Positions 11,400-20,932 of a DNA stretch of 64,000 nt are shown in pieces. Positions within the stretch are counted from its first letter, which is position 1. Every line of letters begins with the position of its first letter. The stretch lies in NCBI GenBank assembly GCA_019155205.2, contig JAHNZQ020000010.1:203437-267436 (forward strand), written 5' to 3'. Position numbers and translations under genes: made by a program. The notes beneath the pieces were generated by a model. It was not told where the DNA came from. It saw nothing but the letters and a program-made list of their open reading frames with translations, and did not search any database. The DNA is from Gracilaria vermiculophylla. Taxonomy: Eukaryota; Rhodophyta; Florideophyceae; Gracilariales; Gracilariaceae.

Positions 11400-12215
11400 T
11401 AGCCCAATGACCTTTATCCTTGCATTTCTGACATTTAGAATTTGATTTAAGGTCTGCGAGCTCCGCCTAAGCTAGACGTTTCCTACCATTAGGTTTCTGA
11501 GCACCGTGTGTCTTTACAGAACTGGCGTGAATCACAGAATGCGAGGTAGACTCCCTTGAATCATTGGGCTTGTCGCATTGTCATACCACCGACGAAATCG
11601 CCTCATAGGTTAGCGATTCCAGTAACTCAGAGGTACAAGATGAAGAGTCAAGCTTGTTATCTTTTGGTGCAGAAGCGGAAAGAATTGAGACTCTTTGATT
11701 ACCATCAACGTTTGCATTAGCCATCAACATGAATGCAACCAAGGAATAGGTAACATCGATTCCTGTGCACAGTGCCAATTCAACTATGCAACTTGTGCTT
11801 CAAAAATTTGCTCAAAATTGCGAAATGACTCATTTGAATTGCGTCTCGTAATTATAAAGTCCAAAAAATCAGAATACACTTCACGGATTACACCCAACGA
11901 GTCTCGTTTGTAAATTGAGTCAACAATTGCTTTGACTCTTTGGTCACTTTTGATTGTGTCAGTAGGTATATTCTGGCATATACTTTTACCTCTGCCAAAA
12001 AACTGTGACAAAAGAATAATTCCACGAAGATTAGCAGAAATTTGATTACTGTTACTGACTGCTAGTTTATCATGAAAGAATTCTCATACCTTAACTGAAC
12101 GACAATACTGACTTTGATCACCCTTTCCATCCGTCCAAGGAGCATGCTTCAAATGCCAAGAAGATTTTGGACGGTTGGGCGAATTTGACGAAACTGAAGT
12201 GGGAGCTGGGCCCAT
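11400..12215 (-). pseudogene. Copia #2 gag
   Basis: Starts at ATG 12215-12213, which lies inside the primer-binding site, and reads MGPAPTSVSSNSPNRPKSSW, then the UBN2-like gag region (FGRGKSICQNI, DFIITRRNSNESF), ending with a zinc knuckle CQKCKDKGHWAKDQEC at about 11430-11385. The knuckle spacing is C-x2-C-x4-H-x6-C rather than the normal x4 before the last Cys. Several in-frame stops (for example after YCRSVKV near 12090, and near 11578 and 11469) interrupt it. Confidence 0.75.
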
Positions 12216-12217
12216 AA
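12205..12217 (-). other. Primer-binding site of copia #2 (initiator tRNA-Met anticodon arm type)
   Basis: Minus strand TTATGGGCCCAGC is a 13-nt perfect complement of the anticodon arm of eukaryotic initiator tRNA-Met (GCUGGGCCCAUAA), the site used by Drosophila copia for half-tRNA priming. It abuts the LTR and contains the gag ATG (12215-12213), which pairs with the CAU anticodon. Complementarity is seen; use as primer is inferred. Confidence 0.75.
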
Positions 12218-12218
12218 T

Positions 12219-12453
12219 TTTAAAGGAGGAGGTTAGGAATTGTGGCACAAACTAATGTTTACAACTTCGATGAACTCGATGACCATCGAAGACAATAGCA
12301 GTTATCTCAATACATGAACTTGGCATAAGTAAAGACAAACAGAATAGCACAAATACAAATAAAAATTAAACGGTTGCCAAGTCACCACAAAAGTACAAGC
12401 ATTCATATTTAAACATTCGTATGTCACATTCATATCATATATTCATAGTAGCA
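12219..12453 (-). repeat. 5' LTR of copia #2
   Basis: Partner of the repeat at 7496-7757, same order of blocks, with scattered substitutions and a shorter ATTCATAT-type repeat at the outer end (12398-12452). Outer end approximate. Confidence 0.75.
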
Positions 12454-13216
12454 GAGCAAAATTAGGAGTTCCCTGTAAATAAGGTGACTCAAACCTCTAT
12501 CCTGTTTGCACATGCAGAAGCATACTGGGTCTTCAAACTCGCAGCTGACGCATTCCTATTTATTGACGGAGCTATCCTCTTGCATTGTAAGTAAAGTCTA
12601 CTTTTATTATCAAAGAGACTATTTCCGGCAGAGACTGAGCAAAACATACACAACATAGGGCTCCTCGCAATAAGGATTGATCCTTAACAATAGGGCTAGT
12701 ACCCACTAGTTAAGCACGTTCCTCTGTTCCCCGATCAAGGTTCGATCAATTTACTTCTAAAAAAACAGAAGCTGTCATGATGCCAGTTTAACGGGCTCGA
12801 CAAGAGCCAGGAAGTTTTGTTCAATACTGCCCACATCATTACTGCAAAAAGTACTTTACTTCGTTGCACAGGGCGCGATGTATACACGATCAGTCGGTAG
12901 ATTAGAGGTTGCAGCCAGGTCTAAGGAGCACAAATGTGACTCGACCTTGAAGACGAGTCTAGATGGATCGAAAAGATACAAAGACGGGCACTTGAGGGGC
13001 AGTTGGTATATGATGGCCCAGAGACTCATGGTAACTGATTTGTAGAGCGCAAACAGGGCCTTGCGCACATTGAAACCTATGCAATAGCAGGCCAACCGGC
13101 CTCTTGACTGTAGAAACCGCAGCGTTTGATAATTTAGCCAGAAGATGCTTACTTTTGCATTTCTCAGTCGGGAGGAAGGAGCTTGCGCACATTTCTGAGC
13201 ATGGTGCGAAGATGTG
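12454..13216. other. Unassigned DNA between two copia elements
   Basis: No recognised protein. It should be the left half of the host DNA into which copia #3 inserted, and so may belong to the gypsy remnant that continues at 17707. A minus-strand open frame (12856 to 13221) stays open across the reconstructed empty site, but has no similarity I can name. Confidence 0.3.
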
Positions 13217-13221
13217 GTCTC
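13217..13221. other. Target-site duplication GTCTC, left
   Basis: Five bases GTCTC directly outside the left LTR, repeated at 17702-17706. A 5-bp duplication is the norm for copia integrase. Confidence 0.9.
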
Positions 13222-13340
13222 TGATATCGTGAAGCAATGCCCGGGGACCGAGGCGTCGCAGGAGCCGCCGGCGCTGGGCTTTATTGTGAAATAATGGGTG
13301 AGAGTCAACCCTTGGTACGTGAACCCAGTGTGTGATGACG
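13222..13340 (-). repeat. 3' LTR of copia #3
   Basis: Begins TGATATCGTGAAGCAATGCC on the plus strand and matches 17584-17701 over its whole length with about six differences including a 1-nt gap in CTTTATTG versus TTAATTG. Its inner terminal dinucleotide is CG where the 5' LTR has the canonical end (TG on the minus strand), a T-to-C change. At ~119 bp it is among the shortest copia LTRs. Confidence 0.9.
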
Positions 13341-13424
13341 AAGGTTTGCCGCCGTTGCCGAGGTGAGGGGCTGTTAAGTCAGGTGTGTCTGTGTGATGAC
13401 AGCCTTGGGGACTTAAGCGGGTAC

Positions 13425-15197
13425 TCACGAAGGCGGCGGGGGCATCAGGTGAAGTTTGCAGGTGAGGTGCGTACAAGCCGCGAGCTTCAAAGTCTTGGTG
13501 CAAATGTCGGCTGTGTTGTCAGCAGATGGAATGTGGTGAAGCGTGATGTTGCCGCGGTGGAGATGTTCTCGAAGGAAGTGGTGTTTGACGTCGATGAATT
13601 TCCTTCTGCGCGTTGTTCCCATGTTCAACGCCACTGCAATTGCAGCTTGGTTGTCAATCATGAAGGGGGTGGGTGGTAAGGGGGAGCGGTACAGAAATTC
13701 GATTAGGCGGCGGAGGAAGAAAGTGTTCTGGACGGCTGTGGTGGCAGAGATGTATTCGGCTTCGCAAGTCGACAGGGTTTGGGTAGGCTGGTGTTTAGAC
13801 GACCAGTCAACGGGATTTTAGGCGAAGCAAAAGATGATCCCTGTGGTAGATTTGCGGGTAGCCGGGTCGCCTGCATAGTCTGCGTCGGCGAATGTGCGGA
13901 GGTTTTCGCTTTCGGATTTGGTATACAGGATGCCGTGATGAGCGGTGCGTTTGAGGTATCGGCCGATGGCTTTGAGGTCGGTAAAGTGTCGGGCTGATGG
14001 ACGTTGCGAGGCGCGCGCAAGATTGCTGACAATAAATGCCAGGTCGGGACGTGTTCCGTCTACAAGCCACCTCATTTCTCCGACGATTTCGCGATAGAGT
14101 GCGGCCTTCTTAGTATTCCACTGTGTATCATTCTGACCAGGTGGATGCAGGCGGAGACCTGTTGTGTATGGGGTTTTTCTGCCGTTTGCATGTTGGAGCC
14201 CCAGTTTGGTCAGGATGCTTTGTAATGTTTCTGGTTGTGCCAGATGTATTGAGCCGTCGTTGCTGTAATTGAGAGTCCAACCGGTGTATCTAGAGAGACG
14301 GCCGAGTCGTTTGATGTTGTATTTTTGCTGAAGTTGGGAGTAGAGGGTGTCTGTCAGGGAGGTGTGGGTGGTTGCGACTAGAAAATCGTCAATGTTGAGG
14401 CATATGATAAGGTACGAGGATGGAGAGAAGCGTCGGATAAAGAGTGCGGGGTCGTCCTCTGATTGTTGGTGGCCAAGTACCTTGAGGTATTGCCAGGCTT
14501 TTCTGAGGTACGTGAAACCGGCAGATGGGGAGCCATATACGTTTTTGATCAAAATTCCAGCGGGTGAATTATTTTTAAAGGAGCCGTCGAATTGTGGGTG
14601 TTGTCGTATGTACACCAGTTTTGAGTGATCATAGGTTTCGTTTGGGAAGGCGGAGCTGATGTCGAAGTGTTCGAGGTGAAGGTTGTGTTGAACGCTGAGA
14701 GCGATGACAATACGTGTCGTGGACTTGTGTGAAAGGTGGGCCGCCGTTTTTGCGTGGTCGAAGTGTGTGAATGGTTTCATTAGGTTGCCGCAAATGGTGC
14801 ATCGGGCTTCGTGTTCTATAATGTTGCCATGTGAGTCACGTTTTTATCGGTACGTCATTTTGAGTGAAACGAGTTTTACGTTGGGGGATATAGAGGAAGA
14901 TGGAAGACAATGGATTTCCTTCATTTTGTCTAACTTGGAGAGTTCCAGGTTGTGTGCATTTTCCCAATGTGCAGCGTCGGGATATGGGAGAGCTTGCTTC
15001 CAAGAGAGGGGAGGTGGTGTTTTCGTCGTGATTGTGGTGGGAGTGTCGTGCCACTTGAAGGCCTTGAAGGCTTTTGCGTATGTGAGAGCGGGGTCACAGC
15101 TTGGGTCGTATGGGTGGAAGTCGGAGATACGGACTCGGCGGTACTGGCCAGATCCGAGGATGAGAACCATGATGTTGTTGGTATCGATGCCATGCAT
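13425..15197 (-). pseudogene. Copia #3 reverse transcriptase and RNase H
   Basis: One frame from 15197 down to 13425 interrupted by two TAA codons (14844-14846, in TYR-stop-KRDSHGN; 13818-13820, in FCFA-stop-NPVDWSSK). It holds the pre-RT block WKQALPYPDAAHWENAH, the catalytic blocks FDISSAFPNE and LNIDDFLVATT with all aspartates, the GMLR-type spacer, and RNase H (FADADYAGDPATRKSTTG, CEAEYISAT, MIDNQAAIAVALN) with the C-terminal KHHFLREHLHRGNITLHHI block. Two point changes would account for the loss of this part. Confidence 0.88.
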
Positions 15198-15369
15198 GTA
15201 GCGGCAGGGTTTTCCGCGGTTATCGAGTTTCGTTTCTTTGGTGTGGCTCTTGTGGAAGAATGCGTAACCGAGTTGACCGAAGGGTAAGAGAAGCTGGTGC
15301 GGTGGCGGTCGATTATGTCAGGCTTTGTAAGGCGTTTGTCGAATGGAGTGGTGATATATGAGATTGTAT

Positions 15370-16308
15370 TTAAAGGCGGCGTCCCGAACGGCGTCTTCCC
15401 AATATTCGGCTGAATGGCGGCTTTGCAGGAGAGATGAGCGCGCAGCTTGGAGAAAGAGTGCGGTTGATTCTTTCAGCTATATAGTTTTGTTGGAGAGTGT
15501 ACGGGAGGGAAGTGACGTGCAGTGTGCCAAGGCTTCTGCAGTGGTGAGAATTTTCGCTGCTGGGGTATTCCTTGGCGTTATCCGTGACGTATATTGTGGG
15601 GTATCTTCCTGTTCGGTTGTGCACGTGGTTGGCGATGACCTTGACGTGGGCGGGCAGTGCCTTGCGATCGTTGCAGAAATATACGTTTATGAATCTACTG
15701 AACATGTTGATGAATAGGATCATGTATAGGTTGCCATGCGCAGAGGGTTGGGGGAATGGACCGCATATGTCCGATGATAGTGCTTTTCCACGGGAGTATT
15801 GGTGAGTAATGGGACGATGTGGGTGTGCAACGAGCTTACCTTGAAGACAGGGGCTGCATGTGTGGGGTTTGGGGTGCGATGCCAAAGAGGGAGGTATATT
15901 AAGGAGCTTCTGCTTTGCCATTTTGGCAATAGTGCTGGGGGTGATGTGGTTGAGGATTAGATGACATCTGTGAAGGTCCCGCGTAGTTCCACGAGGCGAT
16001 GGATGTGGAGAGTGCGGCATGTGTGCGGCGGTCAAAGGTGCGGGGGTTCTGCTGTCCGTTTCGGGCGGAGGGTATTGTCTAGTGTTTCGTCGCGCTCGTG
16101 AATGGTTGCATTGCGGGATGGAGGGGGGGTCGGGCTTGGCGAAGGGATGCGTTGATGTCTCTGACGTAGCCAGAAGGGCTTGGGATTTAATGGATGAGGT
16201 ATCCAGTACGTAGGCGCCAATACGCCAGGTGTCGGTGCCGAGAACTTGAGGTGGTGTGGTTCTGCTGAACAAGTGAGCTCGGCGGAGGAGGAAGAGTACG
16301 GGTCCCAA
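15370..16308 (-). pseudogene. Copia #3 integrase
   Basis: An open 312-codon frame. The zinc-binding HHCC region has HRCHLILNHITPSTIAKM and CSPCLQGK at the ends; the core has the first Asp in SSDICGPFPQPSAHGN, the second in YVTDNAKEYPSSE and the Glu in NYIAERINRTL. All three catalytic residues are in place. Frame changes flank it at about 15.3 and 16.3 kb, so it is separated from PR and RT by mutations. Confidence 0.85.
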
Positions 16309-16316
16309 CGCGGAGA

Positions 16317-16706
16317 CTAAGGCTTGTACGGAGAGGAGATTAGCTTGGAGTGGGGGGTTGTAGAGGGCTGGTATGTTGATGATGTGATTCGATGAATCTG
16401 AAGAGTTCCGTGCTGCTTCGTCTGTAGTGGGGTTGTGGTTGCGGTGGTAGAGATAATGGGAGTCTGAATGTCAGTCATGTCCTTAAGGGGGTGTTTGATG
16501 ATTGAGGGGTGGGCACCAGAGTCTAATATGTACGTACTGGTTTCGGCGGGTTGTTCCGATGCAGCGGCCAGCAGATTACGGATGGTATGTTCGGGGGTAC
16601 ATTCTTGTGTGGATGAATAGCTGGCGCGTGCACGACCGCCTCTTGGTTTCTTGGCCTTGATGTCGGGTTTTAATTCATTGATCTGAGAGACTATGTGGGA
16701 AAGCAT
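16317..16706 (-). pseudogene. Copia #3 protease region
   Basis: Minus frame containing STYILDSGAHPSIIKHPL, with the canonical DSGA retropepsin loop. It follows an arginine/glycine-rich gag tail (RGRSRGRGRGRERG, ~16795-16745) that stands where other copia gags have a CCHC zinc knuckle; no knuckle is visible here, so RNA binding may rest on the RG repeats. Confidence 0.75.
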
Positions 16707-16949
16707 TTTCTCAATCTGTTGTGCGTTGGATGGCGTGGGCCAGCCGCGTTCACGTCCACGTCCGCGACCCCGGCTACGACCACGGTAGTGGCCTCTCCCT
16801 CATGGCGAGGTGTGAGCATTTGTGCTTGTGCGTTGGCGTTGAATGAGGCGTTCGAACTCCTCCAATTTTATTTGGCACTCGTTGATGGTGGATGGTCGAG
16901 AATTGAGGAGCGTGTTTGTGGTTTGCACGCTGAAGCGCTGATCGGCCGC

Positions 16950-17579
16950 TTATCCGTTGACAATGAAGTTGACTGTGTATGATTCGGATTGAATTTCCGG
17001 AACATTCGCGATGATTTGCTTCTTACGGAGTTCGAGATGTTCGGATATATAGTTGGCGATGGTTCCTGTGCGGCGGATGTTGAGGGCCGTGTTCATCAAC
17101 GAGAGTGAATCTGTCTGAGATTTGGTGGTGAGAAGCTCTAAGATTTGATTGACGATTTCCGCTGGGGATTTAGTAAAGATCTTTGGGTCGGTGATGAGAT
17201 TGACGACTTCCGGAGATATTCTTTTTGTGATCATTCGTCTGGCACTGGAAACGGCTTTCCTTTGTTCAGGAGTCTGCGGTTTGAATTGTAAAGTGAGGAG
17301 ATTTTCGTTTTCGATTTCCACGAGAGTGTCCTGGAGGTTTTGGCTCCACTGGTGATGGTTGGTGGGGGTGAGTTCAACGAGTTCTTCAGTGAAGCGCCAG
17401 GTTGGGAAGGACATGTTTGTGGAGGATGATGCCGCCATTGTTTCTTCTTCTTGGTTCATTTTGGCTTGTATCCAAAGTTCAGACCATATATGGCTTGTGC
17501 TACGAATGTGTCGGCGTTTGCTGCGGGGGGAAAGATGGGAGATGTTGGTGATTACTTCCTGGTTGGCGGGTAGGCCCAT
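16950..17579 (-). pseudogene. Copia #3 gag
   Basis: Starts at ATG 17579-17577, four bases inside the LTR edge, reading MGLPANQEVITNISHL. The UBN2/gag-type domain follows (FTEELVELTPTNHHQWSQNL, then EQRKAVSSARRMI, LLTTKSQTDSLSLMNTALNI). The frame is open to 16950 and then shifts towards the RG-rich tail. The almost complete lack of an untranslated leader is odd and explained by the overlap of start codon and primer site. Confidence 0.8.
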
Positions 17580-17583
17580 AACC
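17573..17583 (-). other. Primer-binding site of copia #3 (initiator tRNA-Met anticodon arm type)
   Basis: Minus strand GGTTATGGGCC directly follows the LTR end (ATATCA, 17584). It is an 11-nt perfect complement to the anticodon stem-loop of initiator tRNA-Met and includes the gag ATG. Confidence 0.75.
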
Positions 17584-17701
17584 TGATATCGTGAAGCAAT
17601 GCCCGGGGACCGAGGCGTCGCAGGAGCCGCCGGCGCTGGGTTAATTGTCAAATAATGGGTGAGAGTCAACCCTTGATACGTGAACCGAGTGTGTGATGAC
17701 A
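17584..17701 (-). repeat. 5' LTR of copia #3
   Basis: Canonical TG...CA ends on both strands (TGATATCG at 17584, GATGACA at 17701). Promoter elements are not obvious in so short an LTR. Confidence 0.9.
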
Positions 17702-17706
17702 GTCTC
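17702..17706. other. Target-site duplication GTCTC, right
   Basis: Matches 13217-13221. Confidence 0.9.
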
Positions 17707-19460
17707 CATAATGGCATTCCCCGTGGCTACAGTACCTACGTGAGCACACGCGAAACGCTGCCTACTGTAGAGTGCCGGCATGAAGAAAACTTTACCCTTG
17801 CTCCTTGGACTTTCGATAATAACTACACTTGGCGCTATAACAGTCACGGCGCATGCCACATCACTTCGACCTTCGCTCACTGGATTACAAACCTGACATG
17901 CTGAGCCGTAGGGCAAAACACGAACCTCATCGTCCTTGCTCACAAAACGTAAAATTTACCACAAATGATCGGATATGGGCAGTAAGCCTCAAACGCGCTC
18001 GCCGTATACCTTTTCACACAAGACGAAAAGCACAGCTACAACGACTGATTTCTATCAGAAAACAACATTCGTCGACACTGACTGCGACATCTGTTGGACA
18101 GGCACAGAGCTTTTGGCGACTTTACATTTTCCAAATAAATCTGCGTACAGACGTCTTTGCGCATTTTTTAGGCAGTACACATTTAAGAGCAGAGACGTCA
18201 TACTCAAAATCAATGCGGTACGCAAATTTGCCGAAAATGTATAGAGAGATATCTCTAATTTTATACGCAAATACATTACTGGCCGGTCTAATAAGAAACC
18301 GAACGCTGCTTCACCGTGTCGCCTATAGGCGCTTACTAACTCTAAGTGCTGGTGGGAGACGGAAATCTTTGGCGTTTCGACGAAACTGCCCTGCATTACC
18401 AAAAGAATGGGTGAAATATTGATGCTTGTACTCTCGAATCACGGCGTCTTTGTACCGACAGCGATGTTTGCATCTGCGGACCTTGATGGAACTCCTTGAA
18501 AAGCATCCATTTTCGAAGTTTGGCACCCTATAGACACTGATTTTCAATCGTAAAGCCGATTGTCGCTTCAAATTTTTGCAGATCGTTGACATGTCTTTTG
18601 CGCATCTGCGGCAATATATTATCTGCCCACCATCCACAGACGGACGCACAGTGGAGGAAACTCATTTGCATCTCATCTGAACTCTAGGAAATGCAATTCA
18701 ACCAGATTCATCAGACTGGCACCGCGTGCAACAAACCCAAAGGTTTGCGTACAACTCATCGCGCTACGGAAGCACAAAACCTATTCCTATCAAAATTAGT
18801 CTCTGCTACATCCCTCACTCGCCAAAGAAAAGCGCCTTTGAGCCCTCCTTTGCGTAAGAAGACGTGGAGTGCGCCGTCCGCTGCCTAGCTTTTGCAGACC
18901 TCGCAGGCAACAGTCTCGGGATCGCAACTGCCCGTCAAAAGTACTACGCCGATCAGAAATGCTTCATTTCAGCCATAGAAACCCTTCTCGTGGTCCACGC
19001 TGATCGACCGCTGTCCACTAGTCTAGCGTTCCAACCCCAAAAGTGGCAAACGCGCCATACAAGACCTTTTTTCATCTTGGAATTGTAGTCTCTCATTCTT
19101 TACCGTTCTGAACTCCCACAAAAAATGCTGTGCCCTTACGAAGTCTTCCATTTCTCCAACCGACGTCCATTTCATGGGCATCTTTCAGGCCCGCTTTTCT
19201 CAGTCAGCTATAGTGACGGCTTTGCAGAGCAAGATTTCAACTGGATCTTGTGCAAGAGACGGGTAAACAGCTGCGTCCAAACATGACGCGTTTCGTGGGC
19301 GTTTGGGACTCCAATACCGTCAGGCTGTCGCGCGCCGCCAATCACTACTGCTGTGACGAAATTGTCGTTGGAAGCATCTGTAAACTCACGCAAACTACGC
19401 AAGACCACAATGTATTGCGTGGCAAAGTTTGCGCCTCGATAGTTTTAGGATGTAGAGTAG
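17707..19460 (+). mobile_element. Ty3/gypsy polyprotein remnant, mostly integrase
   Basis: Scattered frames on the plus strand align in order with a gypsy polymerase. Around 17740-17900 there is an RNase-H-like piece (STRETLPTVE; LDYKPDMLSRR). Around 18210-18300 comes the integrase zinc region end (VRKFAENV ... RDISNFIRKYITGR). At 18620-18660 PPSTDGRTVEETHLHL matches the HPQTDGQTERxN block holding the catalytic Glu, and at 18710-18770 DWHRVQQTQRFAYNSSRYGS matches the xWDxxLPxxxFAYNSSxHxS block. 18925-19085 gives RQKYYADQK and the C-terminal FQPQKWQTRHTRPF. Many stops and shifts; ancient. It is split by copia #3. Confidence 0.7.
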
Positions 19461-19613
19461 GGATAGTGTGAGTAAATACAAATGGATGGTATAGAAGGGC
19501 TGGGCGGAGCACCACAGCGGGTGAAGATAACCAAAAGGTAGGTTTTACTTCTTACTTCTCTTATTTAGTCCGTCCCCTCTCTTTCGGCAACCACTACGTT
19601 CGGCTAGCTGTTA

Positions 19614-20887
19614 CAGTGCATTTCAAAAACATATTACCCCTCAAAAGTGCGCCAAAACTGTACTGTAGACTAGATTTTGCACATAGTCTATGTAGAATCG
19701 TTTCAAAAAGATATGTACACCGTCTTCTATATAATAAAAATGGCTCGATGCCCGCCACTTTTCAAACATAAACAGCTTCAAATAGTTAAGTTAAACGCTA
19801 AGAAAAATTCCTACAGTGCTATCGCTATAAACGTAAAGCGTTCTACGGTCACAATTGCTACTTTTCTATAAAACCCGACTCTATAGTGCTTAAAATCATC
19901 TTCTAGACGCCCAATAAAGCTCAGCCCAGTAGATAAGAGAGGTATTAAAAAGGGAGCTGTGCAAAGGAAAAGTATCGTGCAAAACAATTGGAATTAATTT
20001 TAATCTCACGTTTCTAAATCAAATATATGGAGGCCGATAAACAGCACAAATGTATTTAAATAAAAAAAAGAAAAACAATTTCTTTCTCCAAGACCATCAC
20101 AAACCCAATAGGGTTGTCAGGTGTGCTGGAAAAGCCTACTGGAGAAAAAAATGGGAAAATTTTATTTTTACTGATGAAAAAAAGTTCAATTTGGACGGAC
20201 CAGATTGCTATAAAAATTATTGGCACGATCTTCGTAAAGAACGTCATGCATTTTATACCAGGCACTCTGGTGGAGGCTCTGTAATGGTTTGGGCAGGCAG
20301 TTCTAAAAAAGGTTTGACGGAAATTGCCTTCATTGATACAAACATGAGTGCGAAAAATTATCAAGAAGTTCTATAAAGTTATTTGCTACCGCTTGGTTTA
20401 TGTTTTCATGAAGAAATTTTCTTTTTTCAACAGGATACTGCGCCTGTACACACCTCATCTTTAATCAAAAATTGGCTACAGGAGTCTGAAGTATCTGTTC
20501 TAGAGTTACCGGCGCGCGCACCAGATTTTAACCCAATTGAAAACGTTTGGAGACTGCTGGCGAGGATGGTTTATGCGCATGGAAGGCATTTTTAGACAAT
20601 TTTTGAACTCAAAAACTGTATTAAAAACTGCTGGAAATCTATAATAGTTTCAATTGTGGAAAACTACATCAATTCGATGCCAAAACGTTTCATTAGCGTT
20701 AAAAATCAAAAAGAATGCAAAATAAACTATTGAGCGTCGCGCAGTAAAGATTTGTTATTGCTGATCATATGTTTTTGAAACGGTTTTTTGACTACTTTTT
20801 TCTGAAACCTATTTTTGTAGGCGTACAGTATACATTTGGTAGTTTTTTGAGATTTCACAGCATGTCGTATGTTTTTGAAACAGTCTG
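19614..20887 (+). mobile_element. Tc1 transposon with two-site (IR/DR) ends
   Basis: Ends are CAGTGCATTTCAAAAACATAT at left and, on the opposite strand, CAGACTGTTTCAAAAACATAC at right, each next to a TA (19612-19613 and 20888-20889), the Tc1 target. A second copy of the TTTCAAAAAxATATG core lies inside each end (19699-19715 and 20766-20782), giving two putative transposase-binding sites per end as in IR/DR members such as Sleeping Beauty. The 1274-bp length fits one transposase gene. Confidence 0.88.
19740..20733 (+). pseudogene. Tc1 transposase, DD34E, with nonsense codons
   Basis: The N-terminal helix-turn-helix begins MARCPPLFKHKQLQIVKL at 19740 (YSAIAINVKRSTVT = recognition helix) and then loses frame after 19871. 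From 20050 a single frame reads the catalytic domain: TDEKKFNLDGPD (first Asp), GGGSVMVWAG, FQQDTAPVHTSS (second Asp) and PARAPDFNPIENVW (Glu), with exactly 34 residues between the second Asp and Glu. TAA 20374-20376 and TAG 20593-20595 interrupt that frame, and the natural stop is TGA at about 20731. The catalytic triad is retained, so loss is recent for the C-terminal half and older for the N-terminal half. Confidence 0.88.
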
Positions 20888-20905
20888 TATGTGTGAACGG
20901 ATGAG

Positions 20906-20932
20906 TACGGGCGTCGAGTGCTCGACGCCGTA
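20906..20932. other. Hairpin-forming palindrome
   Basis: TACGGGCGTCGAG and CTCGACGCCGTA are inverted copies around a 2-nt TG loop, with a single bulged G: a 12-bp stem. It lies 18 bp outside the right end of the Tc1 element. Role unknown. Confidence 0.7.

Larger units (their letters stand above)
7496..12453 (-). mobile_element. Ty1/copia retrotransposon, near full length but decayed (copia #2)
   Basis: Two related repeats of about 235-260 bp (7496-7757 and 12219-12453) bracket an internal region read on the minus strand in the order primer-binding site, gag with a zinc knuckle, protease, integrase, Tudor-like module, reverse transcriptase, RNase H. That order (integrase before RT) is diagnostic for Ty1/copia. 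Stops and frame changes interrupt every part, so the element is not autonomous. Length of about 5 kb is normal for the group. A convincing 5-bp target duplication was not found because the outer LTR ends are worn. Confidence 0.88.
13222..17701 (-). mobile_element. Ty1/copia retrotransposon with very short LTRs, structurally complete (copia #3)
   Basis: Bounded by two LTRs of 119 and 118 bp (13222-13340 and 17584-17701) and by a perfect 5-bp target duplication GTCTC at 13217-13221 and 17702-17706. Minus-strand order is primer site, gag, protease, integrase, RT, RNase H. The LTRs differ at about six positions, so the insertion is not brand new. Nonsense codons at 14844-14846 and 13818-13820 and frame changes near 15.2-15.4, 16.3 and 16.75-16.95 kb disable it. 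It belongs to a different copia family from #1 and #2 (RT core FDISSAFPNE, NIDDFLVATT). Confidence 0.93.

Noticed and set aside
12675..12760. Possible tRNA gene because of a GGTTCGATC box
   Set aside because: No A box and no cloverleaf could be built around it.
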